NCBI RefSeq assembly: GCF_001547935.1 | Contig: NZ_AP014635.1 | Location: 806,001 to 870,000, forward strand | DNA: 64,000 bases | Origin: Vibrio tritonius | GTDB lineage: Bacteria; Pseudomonadota; Gammaproteobacteria; Enterobacterales; Vibrionaceae | Direction: 5' to 3' | Part shown: in pieces, positions 56,205 through 64,000 of the stretch | How positions within the stretch are numbered: the first letter of the stretch is position 1 | Layout of the letters: every line of letters starts with the position of its first letter | Made by a program: the position numbers and the translations under genes | The notes under the pieces: model-generated | Told to the model about the DNA's origin: nothing | Database searches by the model: none | Seen by the model: the letters and a program-made list of their open reading frames with translations, nothing else

Positions 56205-57335
56205 TTGGCAGAAGCTGACGGTCAAGAACGTACCGAAGAGGCCACGCCCCGAAGGCGCGAGCAGGCCAAAGAAAAAGGTCAGGTCGCGCGATCTAAGGAG
56301 TTAGCATCGGTTTCCGTACTCGTCATGGGAGCCTTGTCGCTAATGTGGTTTGGTGGAGCACTAGCAAAAGGGTTGCTGGTGTCGATGCGTCGTTTGTTCA
56401 GTTTGAGTCGTGAAGAGATTTTCGATATCGGTAAACTTATTGATATTGCGCTTGGTTCTTTCTCACAACTTCTGATGCCGCTCATTCTTATATTGACTAC
56501 ACTCTTTGTCGCTGCGTTTATTGGCGCTGCTGGGGTCGGGGGCATCAGTTTCTCGGCGCAAGCTGCGATGCCTAAATTTTCTAAAATGAATCCACTGAGT
56601 GGCTTTAAGCGCATGTTTGGCATGCAAAGTTGGGTTGAATTAGGCAAGTCAATATTAAAAGTGCTGTTGGTGGCTGGTGTCGCTTTTTATCTTATTGATG
56701 CTGCCAAATACGATTTATTTCAATTGGCTTCCGATGTTTATCCAGAGAATATCTTTCACGCTTTACGTATTTTGCTCAACTTTGTCTTACTTATCAGCTG
56801 TTCTTTGCTGGTGGTGGTGGCAATCGATATTCCTTTTCAATTATGGCAACACTCAAATCAATTGAAGATGACCAAACAGGAAGTGAAAGACGAATACAAA
56901 GATACGGAAGGTAAACCTGAAGTGAAAGGGCGTATTCGAATGTTGCAACGCGAAGCGGCACAACGACGAATGATGGCGGATGTTCCACAAGCGGATGTTA
57001 TCGTGACCAACCCAGAACACTTTTCCGTGGCTTTACGTTATAAACAAAATACCGATAAAGCCCCAGTGGTTGTCGCTAAAGGGGTTGACCACTTAGCCAT
57101 GAAAATTCGTGAGGTAGCAAGAGAGCATGACATTGCGATTGTTCCTGCACCACCATTGGCTCGTGCTCTTTATCACACCACTGAGTTAGAGCAGGAAATT
57201 CCCGACGAGCTGTTTATTGCGGTCGCACAAGTGTTGGCGTACGTGTTCCAGTTAAAACAGTACCGTCGCCGAGGTGGCCAGCGTCCAGTTCTTAACGAAA
57301 AAGGCATGGAAATTCCGCCAGACATGCGTTTCTGA
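56205..57335 (+). CDS. flhB: flagellar export switch protein FlhB
   Basis: 376 residues from a TTG start (MAEADGQERTEEATPRRREQA) with a strong AGGAGG five bases upstream. Four membrane helices lie between about residues 30 and 210. The cytoplasmic domain contains the autocleavage site as N269-P270-E271-H272 (NPEH), where the usual sequence is NPTH. The cut N-P bond and the catalytic Asn are present. The C-terminal part (VAKGVDHLAMKIREVAREHDIAIV) is typical. It ends the flagellar block. Confidence 0.96.
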   Translation: MAEADGQERTEEATPRRREQAKEKGQVARSKELASVSVLVMGALSLMWFGGALAKGLLVSMRRLFSLSREEIFDIGKLIDIALGSFSQLLMPLILILTTLFVAAFIGAAGVGGISFSAQAAMPKFSKMNPLSGFKRMFGMQSWVELGKSILKVLLVAGVAFYLIDAAKYDLFQLASDVYPENIFHALRILLNFVLLISCSLLVVVAIDIPFQLWQHSNQLKMTKQEVKDEYKDTEGKPEVKGRIRMLQREAAQRRMMADVPQADVIVTNPEHFSVALRYKQNTDKAPVVVAKGVDHLAMKIREVAREHDIAIVPAPPLARALYHTTELEQEIPDELFIAVAQVLAYVFQLKQYRRRGGQRPVLNEKGMEIPPDMRF

Positions 57336-57353
57336 CGGTTTTTCTCTCAGGTA

Positions 57354-57908
57354 TTAGCGATCTGGAATGGAGAGCAGCACCAGCAGTGCTCCCATGCCTC
57401 CAAACTCAAGTGGTGCTTGGTGAAACGCCAGTACGTCGGGGTGTTGTGCTAACCAAAGTGGCACTTTCTCTTTCAAAATGTGCTTGCCGATACCGTGTTG
57501 TACACAGGCACAGCAGACACTCTCCTTCAAACAGTAAGCAATCATGGCACCAAGCTCGCGTTTGGCTTCCTGCTGTGTCATACCATGCATATCTAAAAAT
57601 ACATCTGGCACGTAAACGCCCCGACGAAGTTTCTTTACTTCGTATTTCGATACATTCGCCCGTGCATAACGAGTTGGCCCCTCATCACTTAGGTGTGGCA
57701 TGAACTCATCGGAGAAATAAAAGTCGTTATCGCTCGCTTCGCGTTCATTTCGACGAATTTCTTTCTGTTTAGTGTTTCTTTTTGGTGGCTGGACTATGGT
57801 ATCCTGACGGAACTTTTTTACGCCCTTTACTGCGTCCTGAAATAAAGCGAAATCGTCATCGCCCTCGAATTTATCGTAATTTTTGAAGTCGGTGTCTTTA
57901 TTGCTCAT
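57354..57908 (-). CDS. smrB: endonuclease SmrB (ribosome-collision rescue)
   Basis: 184 residues. The C-terminal Smr domain has FLDMHGMTQQEAKRELGAMI and the motif QHGIGKHILKEKVPLWLAQHPDVLAFHQAP. In E. coli the comparable stretch reads HGHGKH, so one His is Ile here. SmrB cuts mRNA at stalled disomes. It is convergent with flhB and divergent from prmB, the E. coli smrB-prmB-aroC arrangement. Confidence 0.93.
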   Translation of the reverse strand: MSNKDTDFKNYDKFEGDDDFALFQDAVKGVKKFRQDTIVQPPKRNTKQKEIRRNEREASDNDFYFSDEFMPHLSDEGPTRYARANVSKYEVKKLRRGVYVPDVFLDMHGMTQQEAKRELGAMIAYCLKESVCCACVQHGIGKHILKEKVPLWLAQHPDVLAFHQAPLEFGGMGALLVLLSIPDR

Positions 57909-57971
57909 TAGGGGTTGATAATCTTTAATTAATCGAAACTAGCAGTATTGTAGCGCTTTTTGGAGGCAAAT

Positions 57972-58904
57972 TTGGATAAGATTTTCGTCGATGAAGCGGT
58001 TTCTGAACTGCATACGCTTCAAGATATGATTCGTTGGACTGTGAGCCGTTTTAACGCAGCTAACCTATTTTACGGCCATGGCACTGATAATGCTTGGGAT
58101 GAAGCGGTACAACTGATTCTACCAACCCTTTATTTACCCATCGATGTGCCTCCTCATGTGTTGAACTCACGTTTGACCAGCAGTGAACGTTTACGTGTTG
58201 TCGAGCGAGTGATTAAGCGTATTAATGAACGTACGCCAGTTGCTTATTTGACGAACAAAGCATGGTTCTGCGGTCTTGAGTTTTATGTGGATGAACGTGT
58301 ATTGGTGCCTCGTTCACCAATTGGTGAAATGATCCAGAACCAATTTGAACCTTGGTTAGTGGAAGAGCCAACACGTATTATGGACTTGTGTACCGGGAGT
58401 GGTTGTATTGCAATTGCGTGTGCCCATGCGTTCCCTGATACCGAAGTCGATGCGGTTGATATTTCGACTGATGCACTTCAAGTGGCTGAGCAAAACATTC
58501 AGGATCATGGTTTGGAGCAGCAGGTAACACCTCTGCGTTCGGACTTGTTCCGTGACCTACCGAAAGTTCAGTACGACCTTATCGTGTCTAACCCACCTTA
58601 CGTGGATCAAGAAGATATGGACAGTTTACCAGATGAGTTTCGTCATGAGCCTGAACTAGGCCTTGCAGCGGGCTCTGATGGGCTAAAATTGGTACGTCGC
58701 ATTTTTGCTAATGCACCAGACTATTTGACTGAAAATGGTATTTTGATCTGTGAAGTGGGTAACTCTATGATCCACTTAATGGAACAATACCCAGAAATGC
58801 CATTCACTTGGATTGAGTTTGAAAACGGTGGTCATGGCGTGTTTATGCTGACTCGCCAACAATTAGTCGATTGTGCAGAAGAGTTTAAACTGTACCGCGA
58901 CTAA
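57972..58904 (+). CDS. prmB: 50S ribosomal protein L3 N5-glutamine methyltransferase
   Basis: 310 residues from a TTG at 57972 ([10 protein letters not shown]), five bases after GGAGG. The E. coli protein has the same length and N-terminus. SAM motif [15 protein letters not shown] (about residues 138-152) and catalytic NPPY in [11 protein letters not shown]. It methylates Gln150 of L3. Confidence 0.95.
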   Translation: MDKIFVDEAVSELHTLQDMIRWTVSRFNAANLFYGHGTDNAWDEAVQLILPTLYLPIDVPPHVLNSRLTSSERLRVVERVIKRINERTPVAYLTNKAWFCGLEFYVDERVLVPRSPIGEMIQNQFEPWLVEEPTRIMDLCTGSGCIAIACAHAFPDTEVDAVDISTDALQVAEQNIQDHGLEQQVTPLRSDLFRDLPKVQYDLIVSNPPYVDQEDMDSLPDEFRHEPELGLAAGSDGLKLVRRIFANAPDYLTENGILICEVGNSMIHLMEQYPEMPFTWIEFENGGHGVFMLTRQQLVDCAEEFKLYRD

Positions 58905-58919
58905 GTCATCTAACTCTGC

Positions 58920-58948
58920 TTAACGCCGGCTTCTTTGCCGGCGTTTTT
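58920..58948 (+). terminator. intrinsic terminator after prmB
   Basis: AACGCCGGC / GCCGGCGTT (58922-58930, 58937-58945) with T run. Confidence 0.9.
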
Positions 58949-59082
58949 CGTTGTGACGAATTTGTCAGCGATTAGCGCTTTACATCATTTCGTAATAAAG
59001 CCACTATTGAGCTACGAAGAATAGTAATGTTGGTTAAAAGCCGACACATTGTTGCGCTTTTAACTGCCTAATTGAGGAAAGA

Positions 59083-60168
59083 ATGGCAGGAAATAGTATC
59101 GGACAACACTTCCGAGTGACAACATTCGGGGAAAGTCACGGTATCGCACTAGGATGTATTGTCGACGGTTGTCCCCCTGGACTCGAGATCTCAGAAGCGG
59201 ATCTTCAGGTGGATTTAGACCGACGTCGCCCTGGCACGTCCCGTTATACCACTCAACGCCGTGAACCTGATGAAGTGAAAATTTTATCTGGGGTGTTTGA
59301 GGGGAAAACCACAGGGACTTCGATTGGTTTATTAATTGAAAACACCGATCAGCGCTCGAAAGATTATTCTGACATTAAAGACAAATTCCGTCCTGGTCAC
59401 GCCGATTACACTTATCATCAAAAATACGGCAATCGTGATTATCGTGGTGGCGGTCGTTCATCGGCTCGCGAAACCGCTATGCGTGTAGCAGCAGGGGCGA
59501 TTGCGAAAAAATACCTTAAAGATCGTTTCGGTATTGAAATTCGCGCCTATTTATCACAAATGGGCGATGTGACCATCGATAAAGTCGATTGGAACGAGAT
59601 TGAGAACAACCCGTTCTTCTGCCCAGATGTGGATAAAGTGGACGCGTTTGATGAGCTGATTCGTGAACTCAAGAAAGAGGGTGATTCGATTGGCGCGAAG
59701 ATCCAAGTCGTAGCAACCAGCGTTCCTGTTGGTCTCGGTGAGCCTGTGTTTGATCGCTTAGATGCGGACATTGCACATGCTCTTATGAGTATTAACGCAG
59801 TCAAAGGCGTTGAGATTGGCGATGGATTCGATGTGGTAAATCAGCGTGGTAGTCAACATCGTGATCCGCTAACACCAACCGGTTTTAAAAGTAATCATGC
59901 CGGTGGTATTTTAGGTGGTATCTCAAGTGGTCAAGAGATCGTGGCGAATATTGCGTTAAAGCCAACGTCGAGCATCACGATTCCAGGTGACACCATCACT
60001 AAAGAGGGTGAAGCTACTCAACTGATTACCAAAGGTCGTCATGACCCATGTGTGGGCATTCGTGCAGTGCCTATCGCAGAAGCGATGTTGGCCATTGTTT
60101 TAATGGATCATCTATTACGACATCGTGGGCAAAATGCCGATGTGGTAACGGAAACACCGCAAATCTAA
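59083..60168 (+). CDS. aroC: chorismate synthase
   Basis: 361 residues. Last step of the shikimate pathway, FMN-dependent. Signatures [18 protein letters not shown] (near residue 16), [16 protein letters not shown] and the C-terminal [18 protein letters not shown] are intact. GAGGAAAG precedes the ATG. Confidence 0.98.
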   Translation: MAGNSIGQHFRVTTFGESHGIALGCIVDGCPPGLEISEADLQVDLDRRRPGTSRYTTQRREPDEVKILSGVFEGKTTGTSIGLLIENTDQRSKDYSDIKDKFRPGHADYTYHQKYGNRDYRGGGRSSARETAMRVAAGAIAKKYLKDRFGIEIRAYLSQMGDVTIDKVDWNEIENNPFFCPDVDKVDAFDELIRELKKEGDSIGAKIQVVATSVPVGLGEPVFDRLDADIAHALMSINAVKGVEIGDGFDVVNQRGSQHRDPLTPTGFKSNHAGGILGGISSGQEIVANIALKPTSSITIPGDTITKEGEATQLITKGRHDPCVGIRAVPIAEAMLAIVLMDHLLRHRGQNADVVTETPQI

Positions 60169-60179
60169 CGTTGATTAAG

Positions 60180-60214
60180 ATAAAAAAGGCATCCATGCGG
60201 ATGTCTTTTTTGTT
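60180..60214 (+). terminator. probable terminator after aroC
   Basis: AAAAAGGCATCC-ATGC-GGATGTCTTTTTT, an imperfect stem with one G-U and a T run. Confidence 0.7.
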
Positions 60215-60289
60215 TCTCCTTTACCTTGGCGGGAAAATCTGGAAAATGCTCGCCGTCTATCCCGTGTTATTAGCCTAAGCAGTAAAATC

Positions 60290-60820
60290 ATGACTCATCA
60301 GAATACGGATATTATCCGGATCTTTAATGAAACGTTCTTCGATCAATATCAAACGCGGTTGGAGCTGGGTGGCGATGAACCTATCTATCTTCCGGCCGAT
60401 GAACAACACGATTATCACCGCATTATTTTTGCGCGTGGTTATTATGCGTCAGCATTGCATGAAATTGCCCATTGGCTGGTGGCGGGGCCAGAGCGGCGTT
60501 TGTTAGAAGATTTTGGCTATTGGTATGAACCGGATGGCCGAACTGCTGAAGTTCAAGCTGAGTTCGAAAATGTCGAAGTTCGTCCGCAAGCCTATGAATG
60601 GATTATCGCCGTGTCTGCCGGTTTCCCTTTTAACGTGAGCTGCGATAACCTCAATGGTGATTTTGAACCTGATCGACTCGCGTTTATGCAGCGAGTACAT
60701 CGTGAAGTGATGTCGATTTTAGACACCGGATTACCCCCGAGAGTTGCTCAACTCTCCGCGGCTTTACGTGCTTTTTACCAGACACCGCCCGTGTCTGCTG
60801 AGCTATTTACAGTGAAATAA
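60290..60820 (+). CDS. epmC: elongation factor P hydroxylase EpmC (YfcM)
   Basis: 176 residues with the metal site HEIAH at 57-61 in ALHEIAHWLVAG and FNVSCDNLNGDFEPDR in the C-terminal half. It hydroxylates the modified Lys of EF-P. Together with the yfcL-family gene it follows aroC as in E. coli. E. coli has mepA and yfcA between, absent here. Confidence 0.93.
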   Translation: MTHQNTDIIRIFNETFFDQYQTRLELGGDEPIYLPADEQHDYHRIIFARGYYASALHEIAHWLVAGPERRLLEDFGYWYEPDGRTAEVQAEFENVEVRPQAYEWIIAVSAGFPFNVSCDNLNGDFEPDRLAFMQRVHREVMSILDTGLPPRVAQLSAALRAFYQTPPVSAELFTVK

Positions 60821-60830
60821 CGAGAAGAAT

Positions 60831-61094
60831 ATGATTATTGAATTTGAAGAAAAACTATTGGCGATTATCGACGAACGTATCGCTCATGCTAGTGACGATG
60901 AACTGTTTGCCGGTGGCTACCTTCGTGGTCATATTTCTCTTTCTGCGGCAGCTTGTGAAGAAGAAGGTATTACTGATCTTGATATATTTAAACAACGCAT
61001 TGAAGCAAGTTTAAATGACGCCCGCAGCGAATTAACCCCGGCAGATCAAGTCATTGTGAATGGTCTTTGGCATGAGTTGTTAGCTCACGCTTAA
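60831..61094 (+). CDS. yfcL: YfcL family protein
   Basis: 87 residues, acidic and helical: EFEEKLLAIIDERIAHASDDELFAGGYLRGHISLSAA is the family pattern. It starts 10 bases after epmC. Function unknown. Confidence 0.87.
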   Translation: MIIEFEEKLLAIIDERIAHASDDELFAGGYLRGHISLSAAACEEEGITDLDIFKQRIEASLNDARSELTPADQVIVNGLWHELLAHA

Positions 61095-61203
61095 CATACG
61101 AGTTTATTCAAATAAATTGAATGATTCTGTATGTTTTTTGTGCTTGTTGCCATGTAACTTAAGGATTAACCTTTAGATATCGACTTAATACGAGGTTAAT
61201 GAC

Positions 61204-61731
61204 ATGAAAGTTATCGCTTATGGAGCAAGCACCAGCTCAACATCGATCAATAAAGCACTAGCGACTTATGCTGCAAAACAGATTGATGGTGCAGAAGTGA
61301 CAGTATTGGATATTAATGATTATCCAGTGCCAATGTTTAGTGAAGATAAAGAGAAAGAGATCGGTCAAGCCGAAGGCGCTAAAGCGTTTTTAGATGCGAT
61401 TGCTCAAGCGGATGCTTTGGTTATCTCTTTTGCCGAACATAATGGCCACTATCCAGCTGCATACAAAAACTTGTTTGACTGGGCAACTCGTATTGACCGT
61501 AGTGTATTTAAAGATATTCCTGCTGTTTATCTTGCCACTTCACCAGGTCCTGGTGGTGCTGCGTCTGTTTTGGCTGCTGCCGTCGGTTCAGCTTCTTTCT
61601 TTGGTGGTAATGTGAAAGATTCTATCTCCATCCCGGCGTTCTACGATAATTTCAATGTAGAAACTGGAGAAGTGACTAACTCCGAAATTGCAGCCCAAAT
61701 TAAAGCGGCAGTTGCTAAGTTATCTGCATAA
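61204..61731 (+). CDS. NADPH-dependent FMN reductase family protein
   Basis: 175 residues of the flavodoxin-like fold: phosphate loop YGASTSSTSINKALATYAA, AEHNGHYPAAYKNLFDWATRID and the cofactor loop LATSPGPGGAASVLAAAV. It probably reduces free or bound FMN or quinones. A TACGAGG ribosome site precedes the ATG. Monocistronic with a terminator. Confidence 0.88.
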   Translation: MKVIAYGASTSSTSINKALATYAAKQIDGAEVTVLDINDYPVPMFSEDKEKEIGQAEGAKAFLDAIAQADALVISFAEHNGHYPAAYKNLFDWATRIDRSVFKDIPAVYLATSPGPGGAASVLAAAVGSASFFGGNVKDSISIPAFYDNFNVETGEVTNSEIAAQIKAAVAKLSA

Positions 61732-61747
61732 ATAGTTCTTTTATGTG

Positions 61748-61777
61748 AATAAAAACCCCGCAATGCGGGGTTTTTTT
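61748..61777 (+). terminator. intrinsic terminator after the FMN reductase gene
   Basis: AACCCCGC-AAT-GCGGGGTT (61753-61760, 61764-61771) followed by T run. Confidence 0.92.
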
Positions 61778-62003
61778 CTATTTAAATTCCTGCCAACCTC
61801 TCATTTTCTAGATGCTCAGATTGACGTTATGTTGAATGTCTAAGATAAATGTCTGGGTAATACCTAAAAAGGATTAGGTTTTTCTGCCCTCACAATGCTG
61901 CAGATCACCGGGAGTTGGTGAATTGCATCTCATCCCCTCCATTTACCTTCAGTGTTGTAGAGATTAGACCTAAGTAAGGGATATAAATACAAGGAGTACA
62001 AGA

Positions 62004-62936
62004 ATGTACCGAATGATCAAACGAGGATTGTTAGCACTAACATTGGCGGTTTCTTTACCGGCATTAGCGGAAAACTACACCATAGGAACCGGAAGCCAAA
62101 GTGGTACCTATTATCCTCTTGGTGGCATCTTGGCGAAAATTTGGAGTGAAAATCTACCTGACTTTAATATGCGTGCAGAAGTGACCGCAGCTTCGGTAGA
62201 AAACACCATTAAAGTAGCAACGGGTAAACAGCTGGTTGGTGTTTCTCAAGGTAATGTCGTACTGCAAGCCGCGCAAGGGGAAAAGCCTTTTCCTCGAAAA
62301 ATGGATGTAACCGTATTGTTTGCTCTCTATCCAAATGTTGTGCAGTTTATTGTGCCAGCCGATTCCGATATCCATTCCATTATGGATTTAAAAGGGAAGA
62401 AAGTTTCTTTGGGGGCTCCTGGTTCTGGTACTCGTGTGAGTGCAACGAATATTCTGCAAACCCTCGGTATCTCAACCGACGACATCAGAGCTCAGTCTCT
62501 TAATTACACCGCGACCACCAATGCGATTGCTAATGGGCAAATCGATGCGGGCGTGATTGTGGGCAGTTTAGGTGTTGGGGCAATTACCGAATTAGCCTTA
62601 ACTCGTGATATTCGCATATTGTCATTTACGGCTGATGAATTAAAAAAAATCACAGCAGCCAACCCTTCTTATATCGAGCAAGATGTACCCAAAGACAGCT
62701 ACAATAACGTACCCGCCTTTCAAGCACCTGCTGTATGGAATGTTTTAGTCGTTAACAATAAACTCGATCCGAAGTTAGCGTACCAAATGACAAAAGTGGC
62801 GTTTGAGCACATGGATGACATTCGTAAAGTGATTAATGTTACTCAGTTTACTACTGTAGAAAACATGAACAAACTGAATGGGATAGCGCTTCATCCAGGG
62901 GCCGAAAAATATCGTCAGGAACAGATGAGTCAATAA
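62004..62936 (+). CDS. TAXI-type TRAP transporter binding protein
   Basis: 310 residues with a signal peptide (cut after SLPALA). The pattern YTIGTGSQSGTYYPLGGILAKIWSENLP marks the TAXI family (TRAP-associated extracytoplasmic immunogenic). KGKKVSLGAPGSGTRVSA forms the ligand loop. A good AAGGAG lies 7 bases before the ATG. The substrate is unknown; glutamate or other small acids are known for a few members. A permease gene follows 41 bases later. Confidence 0.93.
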   Translation: MYRMIKRGLLALTLAVSLPALAENYTIGTGSQSGTYYPLGGILAKIWSENLPDFNMRAEVTAASVENTIKVATGKQLVGVSQGNVVLQAAQGEKPFPRKMDVTVLFALYPNVVQFIVPADSDIHSIMDLKGKKVSLGAPGSGTRVSATNILQTLGISTDDIRAQSLNYTATTNAIANGQIDAGVIVGSLGVGAITELALTRDIRILSFTADELKKITAANPSYIEQDVPKDSYNNVPAFQAPAVWNVLVVNNKLDPKLAYQMTKVAFEHMDDIRKVINVTQFTTVENMNKLNGIALHPGAEKYRQEQMSQ

Positions 62937-62977
62937 TCGCCCTCTCTAAAAACTGACCTTTTTGCATGGAGTTAGCG

Positions 62978-64000
62978 ATGAGTCAGAATAGCAATTTGAA
63001 TCGGAAGTTAGCCGATTTTCTTACCTTGATAGCCGCGTTTGTGGCTATCGTTTTTTCTATTTTTCAGTTATGGCAGAGCTTGACAGCTCACCTTTCAGCA
63101 CCCGTATTTTTGCCGCTTCATTTGAGCTGGGTATTGATGCTGGTCTTTTTGGCTTACCCTTTGTGTCGCAATGAAGATCATACCCCAAAGTACCTATTAG
63201 GGCGGGCTATTGATTTACTTTTAATGGTGGTTACTTGTTGGGCCACATGGCGCATAGCTCAGTTTGATTATGACGACATCAGCTTTTTGCTTGATGGCTT
63301 AACCATGGAAGACCAGATTGCAGGTATTGTGGTGATCGTCGCGTTAATGGAAGCAACCAGACGAACCGTTGGCATAATTATGGTGCTGATTGCGGTGATC
63401 TTTTTAGCTTACGCACTATTTGGCAACGCGTTGCCAGCTAATATTGCCAGCAAGGGATTTTCTGTCGAAGAGATTATCCGTTTCCATATTTTCTCCACTA
63501 ACGGGGTGTATGGTGCGCCACTGGCCATCTCTGCGGGGGTGGTGTTTATCTTTGTCTTGTTTGGCGCGTTTTTACAGGTGACAGGCGCTGGACAATTTTT
63601 CATTGATATGGCATTTGCCGTGGCGGGCAAGTATCGCGGAGGACCCGCGAAAGCGAGTGTGATTGCCTCAGCAGCGTTGGGCTCGATTTCAGGAAGTGCG
63701 ATAGCAAACACGGTTACCACTGGTGCGTTGACGATTCCCATGATGAAAAAGCTCGGCTACAAAGCAGAGCAAGCGGCTGGGATTGAAGCTGCGGCATCGA
63801 CTGGTGGGCAAATTATGCCTCCTGTGATGGGAGCGGGCGCATTTGTGATGGCGCAATTTACCGGTATTCCTTACAGCGATATTTTGCTGGTTTCTATCGC
63901 CCCTGCGATTTTGTATTTCATGTGTACCTTGCTCTATGTCCATCTTATGGCGTGTAAACTGGGCCTTGAAGGCATGACAGTGACGGAAAAAATGCGTGTG
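62978..64000 (+). CDS. TRAP transporter fused permease (DctQM), 5' part
   Basis: Open to the window end (341 codons seen), starting at ATG 62978. The N-terminal part has four hydrophobic helices (DctQ-like 4TM) and continues into the DctM-like region with IVALMEATRRTVG, GPAKASVIASAALGSISGSAIANTVTTGALTIP and EAAASTGGQIMPPVMGAGAFVMAQFTGIPY, which are typical of the TRAP 4TM/12TM fusion partner of TAXI proteins. Confidence 0.93.
   Translation, partial: MSQNSNLNRKLADFLTLIAAFVAIVFSIFQLWQSLTAHLSAPVFLPLHLSWVLMLVFLAYPLCRNEDHTPKYLLGRAIDLLLMVVTCWATWRIAQFDYDDISFLLDGLTMEDQIAGIVVIVALMEATRRTVGIIMVLIAVIFLAYALFGNALPANIASKGFSVEEIIRFHIFSTNGVYGAPLAISAGVVFIFVLFGAFLQVTGAGQFFIDMAFAVAGKYRGGPAKASVIASAALGSISGSAIANTVTTGALTIPMMKKLGYKAEQAAGIEAAASTGGQIMPPVMGAGAFVMAQFTGIPYSDILLVSIAPAILYFMCTLLYVHLMACKLGLEGMTVTEKMRV

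Overview
The window is a contiguous stretch of a gammaproteobacterial chromosome, and everything points to the genus Vibrio. It carries a polar-flagellum regulon with the flrA-flrB-flrC regulators, several tandem flagellin genes, and the Vibrio order flaG-fliD-flaI-fliS. The housekeeping genes follow the order I recall for Vibrio cholerae from ychF to the yfcL family. I cannot name the species. I see no insertion sequence, prophage, integron, CRISPR array or rRNA. The region is core genome, and its novelty lies in details rather than in a foreign island.

Layout. 1-255: the leading end of a tRNA operon (Met-Leu-Gln, minus strand) with a good sigma70 promoter. 486-4841: minus-strand ychF, pth, prs, ispE and lolB (translation, PRPP, isoprenoid precursors, lipoprotein sorting). 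5161-10485: plus-strand run hemA-prfA-prmC-sirB2-sirB1-kdsA. 10734-13006: a surface lipoprotein 5'-nucleotidase and the proofreading deacylase YbaK. 13109-18469: uraA behind a PurR-like box, a DUF2066 exported protein, wrbA-arsC and bepA. 18856-24338: perM, a dCache chemoreceptor with a FliA-like promoter, bcp, gcvR and dapA. 24402-30734: bamC, a DUF2897 protein, an M15 peptidase, dapE-yffB, small conserved proteins (winged-helix, DUF2956, DUF2919) and a DyP peroxidase.

30809-57335 is the flagellar block. It holds four flagellin genes, three on the plus strand resembling flaE, flaD and flaB and one divergent copy on the minus strand. Then come flaG, fliD, flaI and fliS; the regulators flrA and flrBC; fliEFGHIJ; and fliKLMNOPQR-flhB. 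The promoters form a cascade. Sigma54 (-24/-12) sites precede flrB, fliE and fliK, and FliA (sigma28) sites precede all four flagellins. FlrA would drive flrBC and fliE, FlrC would drive later genes such as fliK, and FliA would drive the filament genes.

57354-64000: smrB, prmB, aroC, epmC, a yfcL-family gene, an FMN reductase, and a TAXI-type TRAP transporter (binding protein plus a fused permease cut by the window end).

The points most worth checking are the divergent fourth flagellin and its structured leader, a 12-base motif shared by the fliE and flaD leaders, a perfect palindrome before flrA, a duplicated tryptophan motif in FliD, NPEH instead of NPTH in FlhB, a peroxiredoxin with a single cysteine, and the apparent absence of hda from its usual neighbourhood.
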